In this document: piece by piece, positions 1 through 7,032 of the stretch | How positions within the stretch are numbered: position 1 is the stretch's first letter | Layout of the letters: each line of letters begins with the position of its first letter | Assembly: GCA_001275005.1 (NCBI GenBank) | Contig: JWZX01000695.1 | Coordinates: forward strand, 1-16,569 | DNA from: Chrysochromulina tobinii | Taxonomy: Eukaryota > Haptophyta > Prymnesiales > Chrysochromulinaceae | Reading direction: 5' to 3' | Length of the DNA stretch: 16,569 nt | The notes under the pieces: generated by a model | Told to the model about the DNA's origin: nothing | The model's database searches: none | The model's input: the letters and a program-made list of their open reading frames with translations, nothing else | Translations under genes and position numbers: made by a program

Positions 1-1023
1 CGCAGCCTTGCGCATCGCCTCGAGCGTACCCGCGCGAAGCGAGGCCCACTGCGCGTTCATCAGGTCCGCCTCGAGCGTCGAGAGCGAGCGACCCTCGCCC
101 CCCATGCAATGCTGCACGATCTCGTGCGGCATCAGCGCCTTGCCCTGCACGCCCTTCTTGCTCACGATGGCCTCGCGCAGGTGCAGGCGGGCGGCGACGC
201 GGGCGGGGTCATCCGGGTGCCGATTGCCTGTGCCATCCTGCGCCGGCGTGAGCACACCCTTGAGCGCCTCATTGAGGAACGCCTTGCGGTGGCGCTGCAG
301 GCACAGCGAAGCCACTCGCGCGAAACGAATCTCCTCCCACCGGCCCGCAGCCATCAGCACCTCAGTCGTGCAGAGCTGGCTGTTCAGGGACGAGCACAGC
401 TTGCGGTACTTGCGTGCCGAGGCCGCCGGATTGGCGGAGCCGAAGAGCCGCTGCGCGAGGCGCTTGGCCAGGCGCAGCGGACCCTTGTCAAATTTCATGC
501 CCTCGCGGGGTGCGTACTTCGCCACCAGCGAGAGGCTCGGCGTTCGCTTCTCTGCCGTGGCAGCCGCGAGCTCCGCCTCGTCTGCCAGGAGCTGCTCACA
601 GAGGAGCTCCTCGATCTTGTCGGCTAGCGCCCGAGGCCAGTCGTCCGATGCGAGCAGGTGAACGAGATCCTTCCAGTAGCCGTAAAGTGGGAGGAGGCCG
701 AGGACTGCGGCCACGGGCTCCTCACCGAACTCCTTGGCGCAGAGCTTCAGGAGATGGTACGCGAGGTCCTTCTCACCCTTCCCGTGGCCACGAGTGGCGC
801 GGGTCTGGAACGCGAGCACGATCAGGTCCGCCTTTGCCTCCGGCCTGGTCGCCTCGGTGACCGCGGCAGAAAAGAGGCTTGCCAATTCTTCGGCGTCAAG
901 GCCGCGAACGAGCTTGAAGAAGAGGTCGAGCAGGCTCGAGCTGGTCTTCTTCAGGCACGCGTCTCCGTTGGTAGTGACAGTGCGGGAGTCGAGGAGGTCC
1001 ATAGCGGCCGTGAAGGCGCTCAT
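1..1023 (-). CDS. DUF2828-family protein, N-terminal part (runs off the left edge)
   Basis: An open frame of 341 codons from an ATG at 1023-1021 continues past the left end, so only the N-terminal part is seen. Residues 72-124 read FQTRATRGHGKGEKDL, then helices and LLPLYGYWKDLVHLL. Residues 164-180 contain LVAKYAPREG..FDK, and 222-250 contain a tryptophan-centred segment (AAGRWEEIRFARV) followed by LQRHRKAFL. This order matches the DUF2828 family as I know it from plants and from mimivirus L728, which is distantly TROVE-like in its helical part; the family usually has a C-terminal vWA-like domain, which would lie outside the window. Molecular function is unknown; relation to RNA binding is only an inference from the TROVE resemblance. 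The gene diverges from the one at 1229. An upstream out-of-frame ATG at 1093 starts a short shadow frame. Confidence is high that it is coding and fairly high for the family. Confidence 0.8.
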   Translation of the reverse strand, partial: MSAFTAAMDLLDSRTVTTNGDACLKKTSSSLLDLFFKLVRGLDAEELASLFSAAVTEATRPEAKADLIVLAFQTRATRGHGKGEKDLAYHLLKLCAKEFGEEPVAAVLGLLPLYGYWKDLVHLLASDDWPRALADKIEELLCEQLLADEAELAAATAEKRTPSLSLVAKYAPREGMKFDKGPLRLAKRLAQRLFGSANPAASARKYRKLCSSLNSQLCTTEVLMAAGRWEEIRFARVASLCLQRHRKAFLNEALKGVLTPAQDGTGNRHPDDPARVAARLHLREAIVSKKGVQGKALMPHEIVQHCMGGEGRSLSTLEADLMNAQWASLRAGTLEAMRKAA

Positions 1024-1228
1024 GATTTCCTCGGTTTGTGCGAGTGCGCGGATAGTGGCGCTCGGGAAATGCACGCGAGCTCGACAAGTACATGTATTTT
1101 CCAACTTTTCAGTACATGTACTCTACCGTCAGTGCGCTACATGTACCGTACTTGAGTGTAGCATTTCGTCTTATCGAATAATCTGACTTGGACAAACTCC
1201 CGCCATTTCGAAGAAAACCGGCGTCACG
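1024..1228. promoter_or_regulatory. Bidirectional promoter region with three TACATGTA palindromes
   Basis: This 205-bp gap separates two divergent start codons and must hold both promoters. The 8-bp palindrome TACATGTA occurs at 1089-1096, 1113-1120 and 1138-1145, with starts 24 and 25 bp apart; the middle copy extends to the 10-bp palindrome GTACATGTAC. The region is more AT-rich than the flanking coding DNA. I see no clear TATA box. The repeats are seen directly; a role as transcription-factor sites is inference. Confidence 0.5.
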
Positions 1229-2110
1229 ATGGGCTGGGGCGGACGGAGCGCGATCCGCAAAGGCGGCCGCGGCCGCGGTGGCGGCGCTCACATTTTGAAC
1301 AACCCTAGCGTGCACCAAATTAAGGGCGCCACCCTCTCTCTCAACTCGGCGATCGCGGAGTACGGCATCAGCCGTGCAGACCTCGAAGATGTCCCGTGCA
1401 CCTGGAGGTCCTGTCATGGGAATTCGTACCCACTCTATCAGCGATCGGACGTGTTGGCGGCTGTGGCCAACAAAAGAGCGTGCGATCCTACGTTCGCCAG
1501 TGCGGAAAAGGTCAAGCAAGACGCCAAGGAGCTGGCCGCGGCACATGCAGCGCTTGCGGAGGCGACGGACAAGGTCAACGAAATCGAGGCCAGCATCTTA
1601 AACGGTGGGTACCTCGGCCTCACCGGCACGAACCTAAGCATCAGGGAGCGGCTGCCCAAGACCGACGCAAAGAGTCTCTACTGTCTTGACGACTCTGACC
1701 TTCGCGGCCTGTCCGTCACCTACGGCCGCGGGATGATGGGGAACGCCTCTGAGAATTACCTGCCCGAGGAACTCCTCAGAGCCGCCGAGGCGAAGCATGG
1801 CGGGCCGGCGGGCTTTCTGGAGCGTCGGCGCAAGCAGCAGCAGCGTACGCGCAAGAAGGACCTCGACGAGTGGAAGGGTAAGAGAGCGAGCGCGCAGGCG
1901 GCCGTCGCACGCCTCGCGCCCCTGTCGTCACGCAACGCCGGTGGAGCGGCGGCGGCCGCGTCGTCGTCCTCGAGCGCCGTCACGTTGGTACCGAGCTCGT
2001 CGGGCGGTGGGGGCAAGGCCAAGGCACCCGCCACCTCGACTCCCACAACGGTCGGCGAGGCCGCAGCCAAGAAGAGTGCCTTTGCGGTGCTCATGAAGAC
2101 AGGCGAATGA
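1229..2110 (+). CDS. Protein with two XPA_C-like helical motifs, RGG-like N-terminus
   Basis: The predicted protein has 293 residues. The first 20 are glycine and arginine rich (GWGGRS...GGRGRGGG), as in RNA- or DNA-binding tails. Residues about 34-84 (LSLNSAIAEYGISRADLEDV ... YPLYQRSDVLAAV) and 139-191 (RERLPKTDAKSLYCLDDSDL ... ELLRAAEAKHG) look like two copies of one motif. The second resembles the T-K-T-D-A-K-x-x-Y-x-L-t-x-x-D-L segment that I associate with XPA_C-like DNA-binding repeats in algal and fungal proteins. A charged alanine-rich linker (91-122) looks coiled coil. A basic stretch (199-220) with RKKD could serve as a nuclear localisation signal. The C-terminal 70 residues are Ala/Ser/Gly low complexity. 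A nuclear nucleic-acid-binding role is inference; it lacks the XPA zinc finger, so it is not an XPA orthologue. The start is the first ATG of the frame, in the context gtcacgATGG. Confidence 0.7.
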   Translation: MGWGGRSAIRKGGRGRGGGAHILNNPSVHQIKGATLSLNSAIAEYGISRADLEDVPCTWRSCHGNSYPLYQRSDVLAAVANKRACDPTFASAEKVKQDAKELAAAHAALAEATDKVNEIEASILNGGYLGLTGTNLSIRERLPKTDAKSLYCLDDSDLRGLSVTYGRGMMGNASENYLPEELLRAAEAKHGGPAGFLERRRKQQQRTRKKDLDEWKGKRASAQAAVARLAPLSSRNAGGAAAAASSSSSAVTLVPSSSGGGGKAKAPATSTPTTVGEAAAKKSAFAVLMKTGE

Positions 2111-2426
2111 GCCGTCACTGAAAGGCAGTGTCTGAAATGCCCTGGAGAGATCTTGCAGTACTCTTGGGTTGAGACGGGGTTGTGTGTGGTGTCGGAGTGT
2201 AGTAGGTGAACCCTGTGTGTATTTGCTTCCGTGGTTAGGCCATGCCAATTCAAACCACATCGCACATGCGCTCCGGAATCGTCAACTCTGTATTCGCCGC
2301 TTTGCAGCACGTCGTGAGGCGGTGGACCGGCACGCGATGCGCGGGAGGCGCTCACTTACACACACTGTGACTCGGACCCAGTTTGTGGGACACAAGCGAC
2401 GACGTGCCCGTAGCAGCGCGGCCGCG

Positions 2427-2454
2427 CAGCTCCGAGCTCGCAGCTCCGAGCTCG
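2427..2454. repeat. Perfect 14-bp tandem duplication
   Basis: CAGCTCCGAGCTCG occurs at 2427-2440 and again at 2441-2454, followed by a partial third copy (CAGCTCG). It lies in noncoding DNA and looks like replication slippage. The GAGCTC core is palindromic. Confidence 0.85.
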
Positions 2455-2554
2455 CAGCTCGCTGGCAGCAGCACACACCGCCACAGCTTGCTCCTCGGTC
2501 AGACTCTCGACTCGGGCACGTCCAGCATAGCCGCTGCCGTCGCACCGCACGCCC

Positions 2555-2594
2555 CATGGGATCCAAGTCAAGTCAAGTCAAGTCATGGGATCCA
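2555..2594. repeat. AGTCA microsatellite between 11-bp direct repeats
   Basis: Four copies of AGTCA run from 2566 to 2585. The 11-mer CATGGGATCCA stands on both sides, at 2555-2565 and 2584-2594, the right copy overlapping the last AGTCA unit by two bases. It lies about 35 bp beyond the NAP1-like stop codon. Slippage is the likely origin. Confidence 0.85.
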
Positions 2595-2629
2595 CGCGCC
2601 ACCGCGCGCGCCGCGCCCGCTCAGGCCAC

Positions 2630-4605
2630 TCATTGCTGCTTGCACTCTGGGTCGCCCGGCTTGGGCCCACCGGGGGCAGCCGCCGCGCTGCCGCTCGGTT
2701 TGGCGGCACCGCCCTTGCCCTTGCCCTTGGCCGGGGGCGGCTCGTCGTCGTCGTCATCGTCGTCGTCCTCATCCTCGTCCTCGTCCTCGTCCTCGTCGTC
2801 GTCGTCGTCCTCATCCTCCTCATCATACTCGTCGTCGTCGTCATCGTACTCGTCCTCCGGGTCGACGGCTGCGCCGGTGAACCAGGCGACAGCGCGCGGA
2901 ATGATCTTATCCTTGATCACGCACCCGAGCTCATAATCTGCCTCGAGGCTGTCATGGAGCTGGTCCATCTGCAGCACAGTACGCGAGCAGCGTAGGACGA
3001 CGCAACCCACGAGCGTCAGGTGCGCGATGCGTCATGGCGCGGGCACTCAGCAGCTGAGCCAAGCCAGGGTGAAGACTGTGCTCCCTAAAAAGGATTGGCA
3101 CCGGCGCCATGAGGCAATCAGAGGCAATCAGAGGCAATCAGAAGCAAATAGAGGACTGTGCTCCCTATGTAAGATCGCCGCTGGCGCCACAGAGGTTTCC
3201 ACCCCGAGGTGGAGCCTCGGCCCCAGCAGCCTGTGATGAGAGGCGGCTTGTGGCGCAGTTGCAAACCTCGATGATCCTTGAAGGTCTCTCACCGAGGGTT
3301 CGTCTGCGCAAGGCGGGCCGGCCAGGCGAAGGCCAGGCGCTGTAGCGGGCGCCAGGCGCTGTGCCGGGCGGGCGGCGCTGCAGAAGGCGGCTAGGCGAGG
3401 TCAAGGGCAGTTCGGGCGGTGCATGCACGCACCTCCTCCTCATCCATCTCCTCATCCTCTCCGGGCATCGAAGGCGGCTGGAAGAACTGGAAGAACGAGT
3501 CAATCGGCTCCTCCTGCTTGACAGTGCGCACCTTGCCCTTCTTCTTCTGCTTCTTCTCGACCAGCTTGACCGTTGGGTTCTTGCCTGGCTTCCAGTCGAT
3601 CTCGGTGCCGATCGACTTGGTGAGGCACTCGTCCTCGTCATCCGGGTCGAAGAGGTACGTCTTCGTGATCGTCGTGCCCTGGAAGTACTCGTTCGGCGAG
3701 AACAGGAAAGCGAGCTGAAAGCCCTTCTTACCCTGTCCTAGCTGGGCCGAGTACTTGATGTCGATCAGGTGCTTGAGGATGGGCTCGTCGTGCTCGTGGA
3801 TCTCGTCCGCGGTGATCATGTTGTTCTCGAGGCACTTGAGCCAGAAGCCGGGCACGCCGCCGTCCTTGCTCGTCACTGTCTCGTACCGCTGCTTGTACAG
3901 CGGTGCCTTTTTCTTCTCGTACTCTTCCTTGAGCTGCTCGAGCTTCTCGAGGAACTCCTTGGACAGCGCGTCCACCGAGTCCTGCAGCTGCTCGAGGCTC
4001 TCGACGCGCGTACGCACGTCCGCTGGCAGCTCAGCGATCGTCGCGTCGCGCCGCTCCGCGGACGACATGTTCATCATCGCCAACTTCTTTTGCAGCTCGA
4101 TCGGAAGCTCAGCCTTGCCGCCGCTGCGGGTCTTCGTCATCTTGCTCGTATCCACCTCGTCCTCGTCGTCGTCCGCGTCACCCATGCCGCCACCCGTCTG
4201 CGCGGCGAAGTTGAATTGGAACGAGCCGGTAGCCGGCGCGGATGGCGGCGGCTGTGCCGCTGCATTGAAGGTGAATGGCGACGGCTTGCCGCTGTCGGCG
4301 GGCGCCACAGGCGCCGCGGCGCTGAAGGAAAAGGTGCTGCCCTTGCCGTCGGCTCCCGCTGGCGGCGCAAAGCTGAACGCCGGTGCCGCGGGCTTGCTCG
4401 GCGCGGGCGAGTCATCACCAATGTGCTTCTTGTACATGTCGACCAGCTGCTCCTTGGTCACGCGCTTGACGACAGAGGTGATGGCGCCGCCGATTTTGTT
4501 CTCGTTGACGAAGTCGTCGCCCGCTTTTTCCTGCAGGTACTGGATGAGCATCTTCTTCGAGACATCATCGCTCGCCGCCTGCGCGGCGGTCCAGGGCGCC
4601 GCCAT
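2630..4605 (-). CDS. NAP1: NAP1-like nucleosome assembly protein, two exons
   Basis: Exons are read on the minus strand as 4605-3433 and 2968-2630, giving 503 residues. The family is a histone H2A-H2B chaperone that moves between nucleus and cytoplasm. Residues about 185-240 form the long dimerisation helix, followed by [10 protein letters not shown], the [16 protein letters not shown] strands, [10 protein letters not shown], a basic KKQKKKGK patch (351-358) and SFFQFFQPP. The donor GAG|GTGCGTG and acceptor CTGCAG|ATG are in phase and join ...EMDEEE to [20 protein letters not shown], the conserved NAP order. [11 protein letters not shown] follows, then a tail of about 40 Asp/Glu residues and a GKGKGG end. 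I chose the ATG at 4605 because upstream residues back to 4872 read like translated promoter. Oddity: residues 1-150 are extra to the core. They contain a helical part (about 14-62) and FxF motifs (FSFA, FSFS, FTFN, FQFNF at 77-133) before an acidic patch. Confidence 0.88.
2741..2863 (-). repeat. Triplet microsatellite coding the acidic NAP tail
   Basis: About 120 bp of GAC/GAG/GAT triplets (minus strand) code an almost pure Asp/Glu run with two tyrosines. Acidic C-termini are normal in NAP proteins and help bind histones; the codon monotony suggests length variation by slippage. Confidence 0.8.
2969..3432 (-). other. GT-AG intron in the NAP1-like gene (464 bp)
   Basis: The intron is inferred from the split NAP domain. 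It has donor GTGCGTG at 3432 and acceptor CTGCAG ending at 2969, falls between codons (phase 0), and contains in-frame stops. It carries an imperfect direct repeat about a 10-bp tandem array (separate entry) and, near the donor, two copies of GCCAGGCGCTGT at 3332-3343 and 3351-3362. Confidence 0.82.
3074..3190. repeat. Imperfect 80-bp-spaced direct repeat around a 10-bp tandem array
   Basis: GACTGTGCTCCCTA at 3074-3087 recurs at 3154-3167. In both copies GGCGCCA follows 29 bp from the start (3103-3109 and 3183-3189), so the repeat is about 36 bp with a degenerate middle. Between them GAGGCAATCA is repeated at 3111, 3121 and 3131, with a decayed fourth copy at 3141. All of it is inside the NAP1-like intron. 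Confidence 0.8.
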
Positions 4606-4741
4606 TGGCCTCCCTCGCTCGGCTTCGTGGCGACGATCGATGTCGCGTCGACAAAAAAAAATTCGCGCTTTCGTGAGCGCCGAGTCGCGAAATTGTGAGA
4701 GGGTGCGTGGGGGAACAAATAAGCCTGACGGTTGCCAACCT
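4606..4741 (-). promoter_or_regulatory. 5' region of the NAP1-like gene
   Basis: This is the 136-bp gap between the stop of the upstream AKR-like gene and the NAP1-like start, both on the minus strand. It holds a run of nine A (plus strand, about 4652-4661) beside TTCGCG (4662-4667) and CGCGAA (4686-4691). These resemble half of an E2F-type site (TTTSSCGC) but are not exact matches. Promoter function is inferred from position. Confidence 0.35.
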
Positions 4742-5647
4742 TCAGCGAAACTGACGACGAAGATGGTCCGCATCAAGCTGGGCCATCTCGCTGGCGGCGA
4801 GTACGAAGTCGAAGATGTCGAGATCCTCTGCAAGGTACGTGGGGTTTGTCGACTGGGTGGCGATGGTGACATTGTGCTGTAGGAGCCACCGCAGCGCGAC
4901 TTGCGCTGCGGACTTGTTGTGAGCTCCGCCGATGCTGATCAGCAGAGGATCTTTCACGAGTGAGCCAGAGCCCAGCGGCGAGTATGCCTGGACGACCACG
5001 CCGCCGGCCGCAGCATTCTGCTGTACAATCGGCACCGGGTCGCCGCATGAGACGCACGCGAGCAATTGGTTCGAGGCTGGCGCTACCGTCGTGTTCTTCA
5101 GGCAATCGAGCTCGTCCGATCCAAAGTTGCTCACGGCGATGGATTTGACTCGTTTCGCCTGGTAGAGATCCGAGAGCACCTTCCACTGGCCTCTGATGGC
5201 GTCGCAGCCCGACCGAGACGGGTAGTCCAGCATGAGCATCTCGAGAGGCTCGCCCAGCACCTGGAATTGGTTTTCAGCGCCACTACGGGTCTGAGCCACG
5301 CAATCATCATAACCTCCGCACGAACCCGTGTTGACCGTTCCCGACACAAATAGCTCCTGGCGCGGAATTCCGCCAGAATCATTCCGAGCGGCAGCGATTG
5401 CTTGCGCCTGCGCGGCCTGGCACGAGTTGCCAATCAGCACCGAAGACCACACGAACCTGAAGCCGCTAGAGAGCGCTGCGAGCGTTGCATACTTGCAAGT
5501 GTCTGGATCCCAAACGTTGGCCGCAAAGGCGACCTTTGGCATCACGAGGCCATTATTCAGGGTCACGGTCATGGAGTCGGCGGATGCAACCACAGCGAAC
5601 GTGCTTGAGTGCACCGCCATCAGCCAGGCCGTCTGTGAGAACACCAT
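4742..5647 (-). CDS. Secreted aldo-keto-reductase-fold protein lacking catalytic residues
   Basis: The 301-residue product covers the whole AKR barrel: NNGLVMPKVAFAANVWD near the start, VKSIAVSNF (167-175), QAYSPLGSG (220-228), HNKSAAQVALRWLLQHNV (243-260) and STNPTYLAEDLDIFDF (266-281). The classical tetrad is absent. Aligned to the usual GYRHIDTAxxY motif, the segment GFRFVWSSVLI (62-72) puts W67 for Asp and I72 for Tyr; around 101-106 (VSGTVN) the Lys is missing; LEMLMLDYP (135-143) has D141 for His. The NADPH-phosphate Lys of IPKSSNP is Gln in IATQSTNP. Residues 1-24 look like a signal peptide (hydrophobic run, then ASA). Nine cysteines (51, 76, 110, 116, 148, 182, 198, 201 and possibly others) and NxS/T sites fit the secretory pathway. 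It may belong to an algal AKR subgroup with an altered active site. Loss of AKR chemistry is inferred. Family confidence is high, function unknown. Confidence 0.82.
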   Translation of the reverse strand: MVFSQTAWLMAVHSSTFAVVASADSMTVTLNNGLVMPKVAFAANVWDPDTCKYATLAALSSGFRFVWSSVLIGNSCQAAQAQAIAAARNDSGGIPRQELFVSGTVNTGSCGGYDDCVAQTRSGAENQFQVLGEPLEMLMLDYPSRSGCDAIRGQWKVLSDLYQAKRVKSIAVSNFGSDELDCLKNTTVAPASNQLLACVSCGDPVPIVQQNAAAGGVVVQAYSPLGSGSLVKDPLLISIGGAHNKSAAQVALRWLLQHNVTIATQSTNPTYLAEDLDIFDFVLAASEMAQLDADHLRRQFR

Positions 5648-6185
5648 CCGCGTTGCAGTCGGTCACTCCGAGGTCAGTTTCCTTGAAATTTCTCCTAAAT
5701 TCAGTCTGTGGCCAACATGTACCCAGACACAGGGCCCAAGGATCCCCTTTCAGAACTTGACTACTGAACTGTTCTATTTTTAGACTCGGCAGAGAGAGGG
5801 GCTTCTCGCGTCTCGCTTCGCCTCCTGTCGGGAGGTGGTCGTGCGGTGCGTGCCCTTTTCGGCTGTGGATTCGGTGCAGAGGTCCTGTCCGCGCGCGCGA
5901 CGGAGCCCTTTGCAAGTTCAAAGGGCGCATCCAAGGAGCTTGGCGGCGCCAGCGCCGGGACGTTCGGAGCAGAAAGCTGTGATGCAGTGGGCGCAAGCCT
6001 CATCCCAAGGTGGCCTCGCCCCTTTGTCTTCCTCTGACAGCGGCGCTGGAATATGGCCCCAGACGCCGCATCCCGGATCGGGCAAAAAGGCTCACTCAGA
6101 AGCTCATTGCTCAGCCGACGGGCCAAATGATGCTACGCCAGCCCCGCAGGGTTGCTTGGCGGCTGGTCAACTTGCTGCACCGGTT
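5648..6185. other. Region between divergent AKR-like and ankyrin-like genes
   Basis: These 538 bp hold the promoter side of the AKR-like gene and the 5' region of the ankyrin-like gene. The ankyrin frame stays open upstream to an ATG at 5835, with another ATG at 5982, so part of this region may be coding. Its translation there is Ala/Pro/Ser-rich and shows no domain. I see no RNA gene. Confidence 0.45.
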
Positions 6186-6713
6186 ATGGCTGCTGAGGAT
6201 TTTTTCAGCCTGATCGCCAAGAGGGAACATTTGGCAGTTCTAGCGGCCATCAACAATGGAATGTCACCCGAGATGCAATGTCAGGGAGCTTTGCCGCTGC
6301 GAGCGGCTGTCAAGACAGGGGACGTGAGCACGTTTGCCATTCTGCTGCTTGCGGGCGCTGACATCCACAGGCGATCCATGGAGCCTGGCGAGGCTGGGCT
6401 GCTCATGCGGAGCGCGTACGAGGAAATGCACCGCGTCCTGCCCGTGCCCAAGCACATCCCACAGCACTATCCCGATGAGTACAAGCAACCCTTGCAGCTC
6501 ATGGCGGAGTTCATGCACGACCGACCGAGCGCGCGCCGGTACCTGTGGGAGCATTTTGGGAACGTGCAGATCCGAGGTGAGGGCGTGCGCCCAGATTGGC
6601 AGCCGCGCTTCTCCACCCGGGTACGCGTGATTGACTCGGCGCGCGAACCGCTCGGTGAGGGACGCGATGGAAGCCCCTCAGGCGAGCGCGGGTCCCGTTA
6701 CGTTACTTCTTAG
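6186..6713 (+). CDS. Small ankyrin-repeat-like protein
   Basis: From the ATG at 6186 the product has 175 residues. Residues about 5-30 (FFSLIAKREHLAVLAAINNG) read as a partial ankyrin helix pair. Residues 34-62 (GALPLRAAVKTGDVSTFAIL and then LLAGADIH) fit one ankyrin repeat, with GxxPLRxAVxxGDxxxxxxLLxAGADI. The rest has a HIPQHYPDEYKQP segment and a helix, with no family I recognise. Ankyrin repeats bind other proteins; the partner is unknown. The start is uncertain, since ATGs at 5982 and 5835 are in frame, but the domain begins right after 6186. A donor-like GAGGTGAGG at about 6572 could mean the last 47 residues are intron read-through, though I found no matching downstream exon. Confidence 0.5.
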   Translation: MAAEDFFSLIAKREHLAVLAAINNGMSPEMQCQGALPLRAAVKTGDVSTFAILLLAGADIHRRSMEPGEAGLLMRSAYEEMHRVLPVPKHIPQHYPDEYKQPLQLMAEFMHDRPSARRYLWEHFGNVQIRGEGVRPDWQPRFSTRVRVIDSAREPLGEGRDGSPSGERGSRYVTS

Positions 6714-7032
6714 TATGACAGTGGTGCACCCAGCACTTTGAACCTGGTCCCTCTTGCGTCTCGGGGTGGAAGAGTACCAGACGCGCCTTAGGATTAGCCC
6801 TCATCAAATAAGTTGGATTGTTCGTGGTATCTGGCACGGACCGAGTAGCCACGGCGACCGAGCCGCGCCGGCCGCCGCGGACCTTCACCGCCATACGACA
6901 CCTACACGACAAAACACGACACTATCCGATCCCCGCGGGAGCCCCGCCCGTTTCGCCTAGTATCTGACCGGCTTCACCGCTTGCGGCACGAGCATGCGAC
7001 GCGGCGCGCGCTCCGTGCGCGCCTCATTGCTT
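6714..7032. other. Intergenic gap between convergent genes
   Basis: These 319 bp separate the stop codons of the ankyrin-like and FYVE-like genes. A few ACGACA copies occur near 6893-6921. Short frames on both strands show no recognisable domain. I see nothing else. Confidence 0.5.

Larger units (their letters stand above)
2111..2629. other. Intergenic gap between two convergent 3' ends
   Basis: This 519-bp stretch lies between the 3' end of the XPA_C-like gene and the stop of the NAP1-like gene. I see no convincing gene. It holds two short repeats, listed separately. Open frames through it on both strands are short and of biased composition. Confidence 0.6.

Noticed and set aside
8-661. Plus-strand open frame of 217 codons at the left edge
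   Set aside because: It is a shadow of the DUF2828 gene, which is read on the minus strand and matches a known family.
1-1023. Viral origin of the DUF2828 gene, since a mimivirus has a relative
   Set aside because: Plants also carry the family, and the flanking genes are ordinary eukaryotic genes with the same base composition.
2169-2936. Plus-strand open frame with a long serine run
   Set aside because: The serine run is the reverse complement of the NAP acidic tail, and the rest is noncoding spacer.
3755-4882. Long plus-strand open frames of 375 and 309 codons opposite the NAP1-like gene
   Set aside because: They are antisense to a clearly conserved NAP domain, have low-complexity Ser/Leu/Arg composition, and show no domain.
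5068-5074. GGTTCGA, resembling a tRNA T-loop
   Set aside because: It lies inside the AKR-like coding region and no tRNA arms can be drawn around it.
6703-6912. Minus-strand 69-residue frame downstream of the FYVE-like gene
   Set aside because: No recognisable domain, and it overlaps the 3' end of the ankyrin-like gene; not enough to call a gene.
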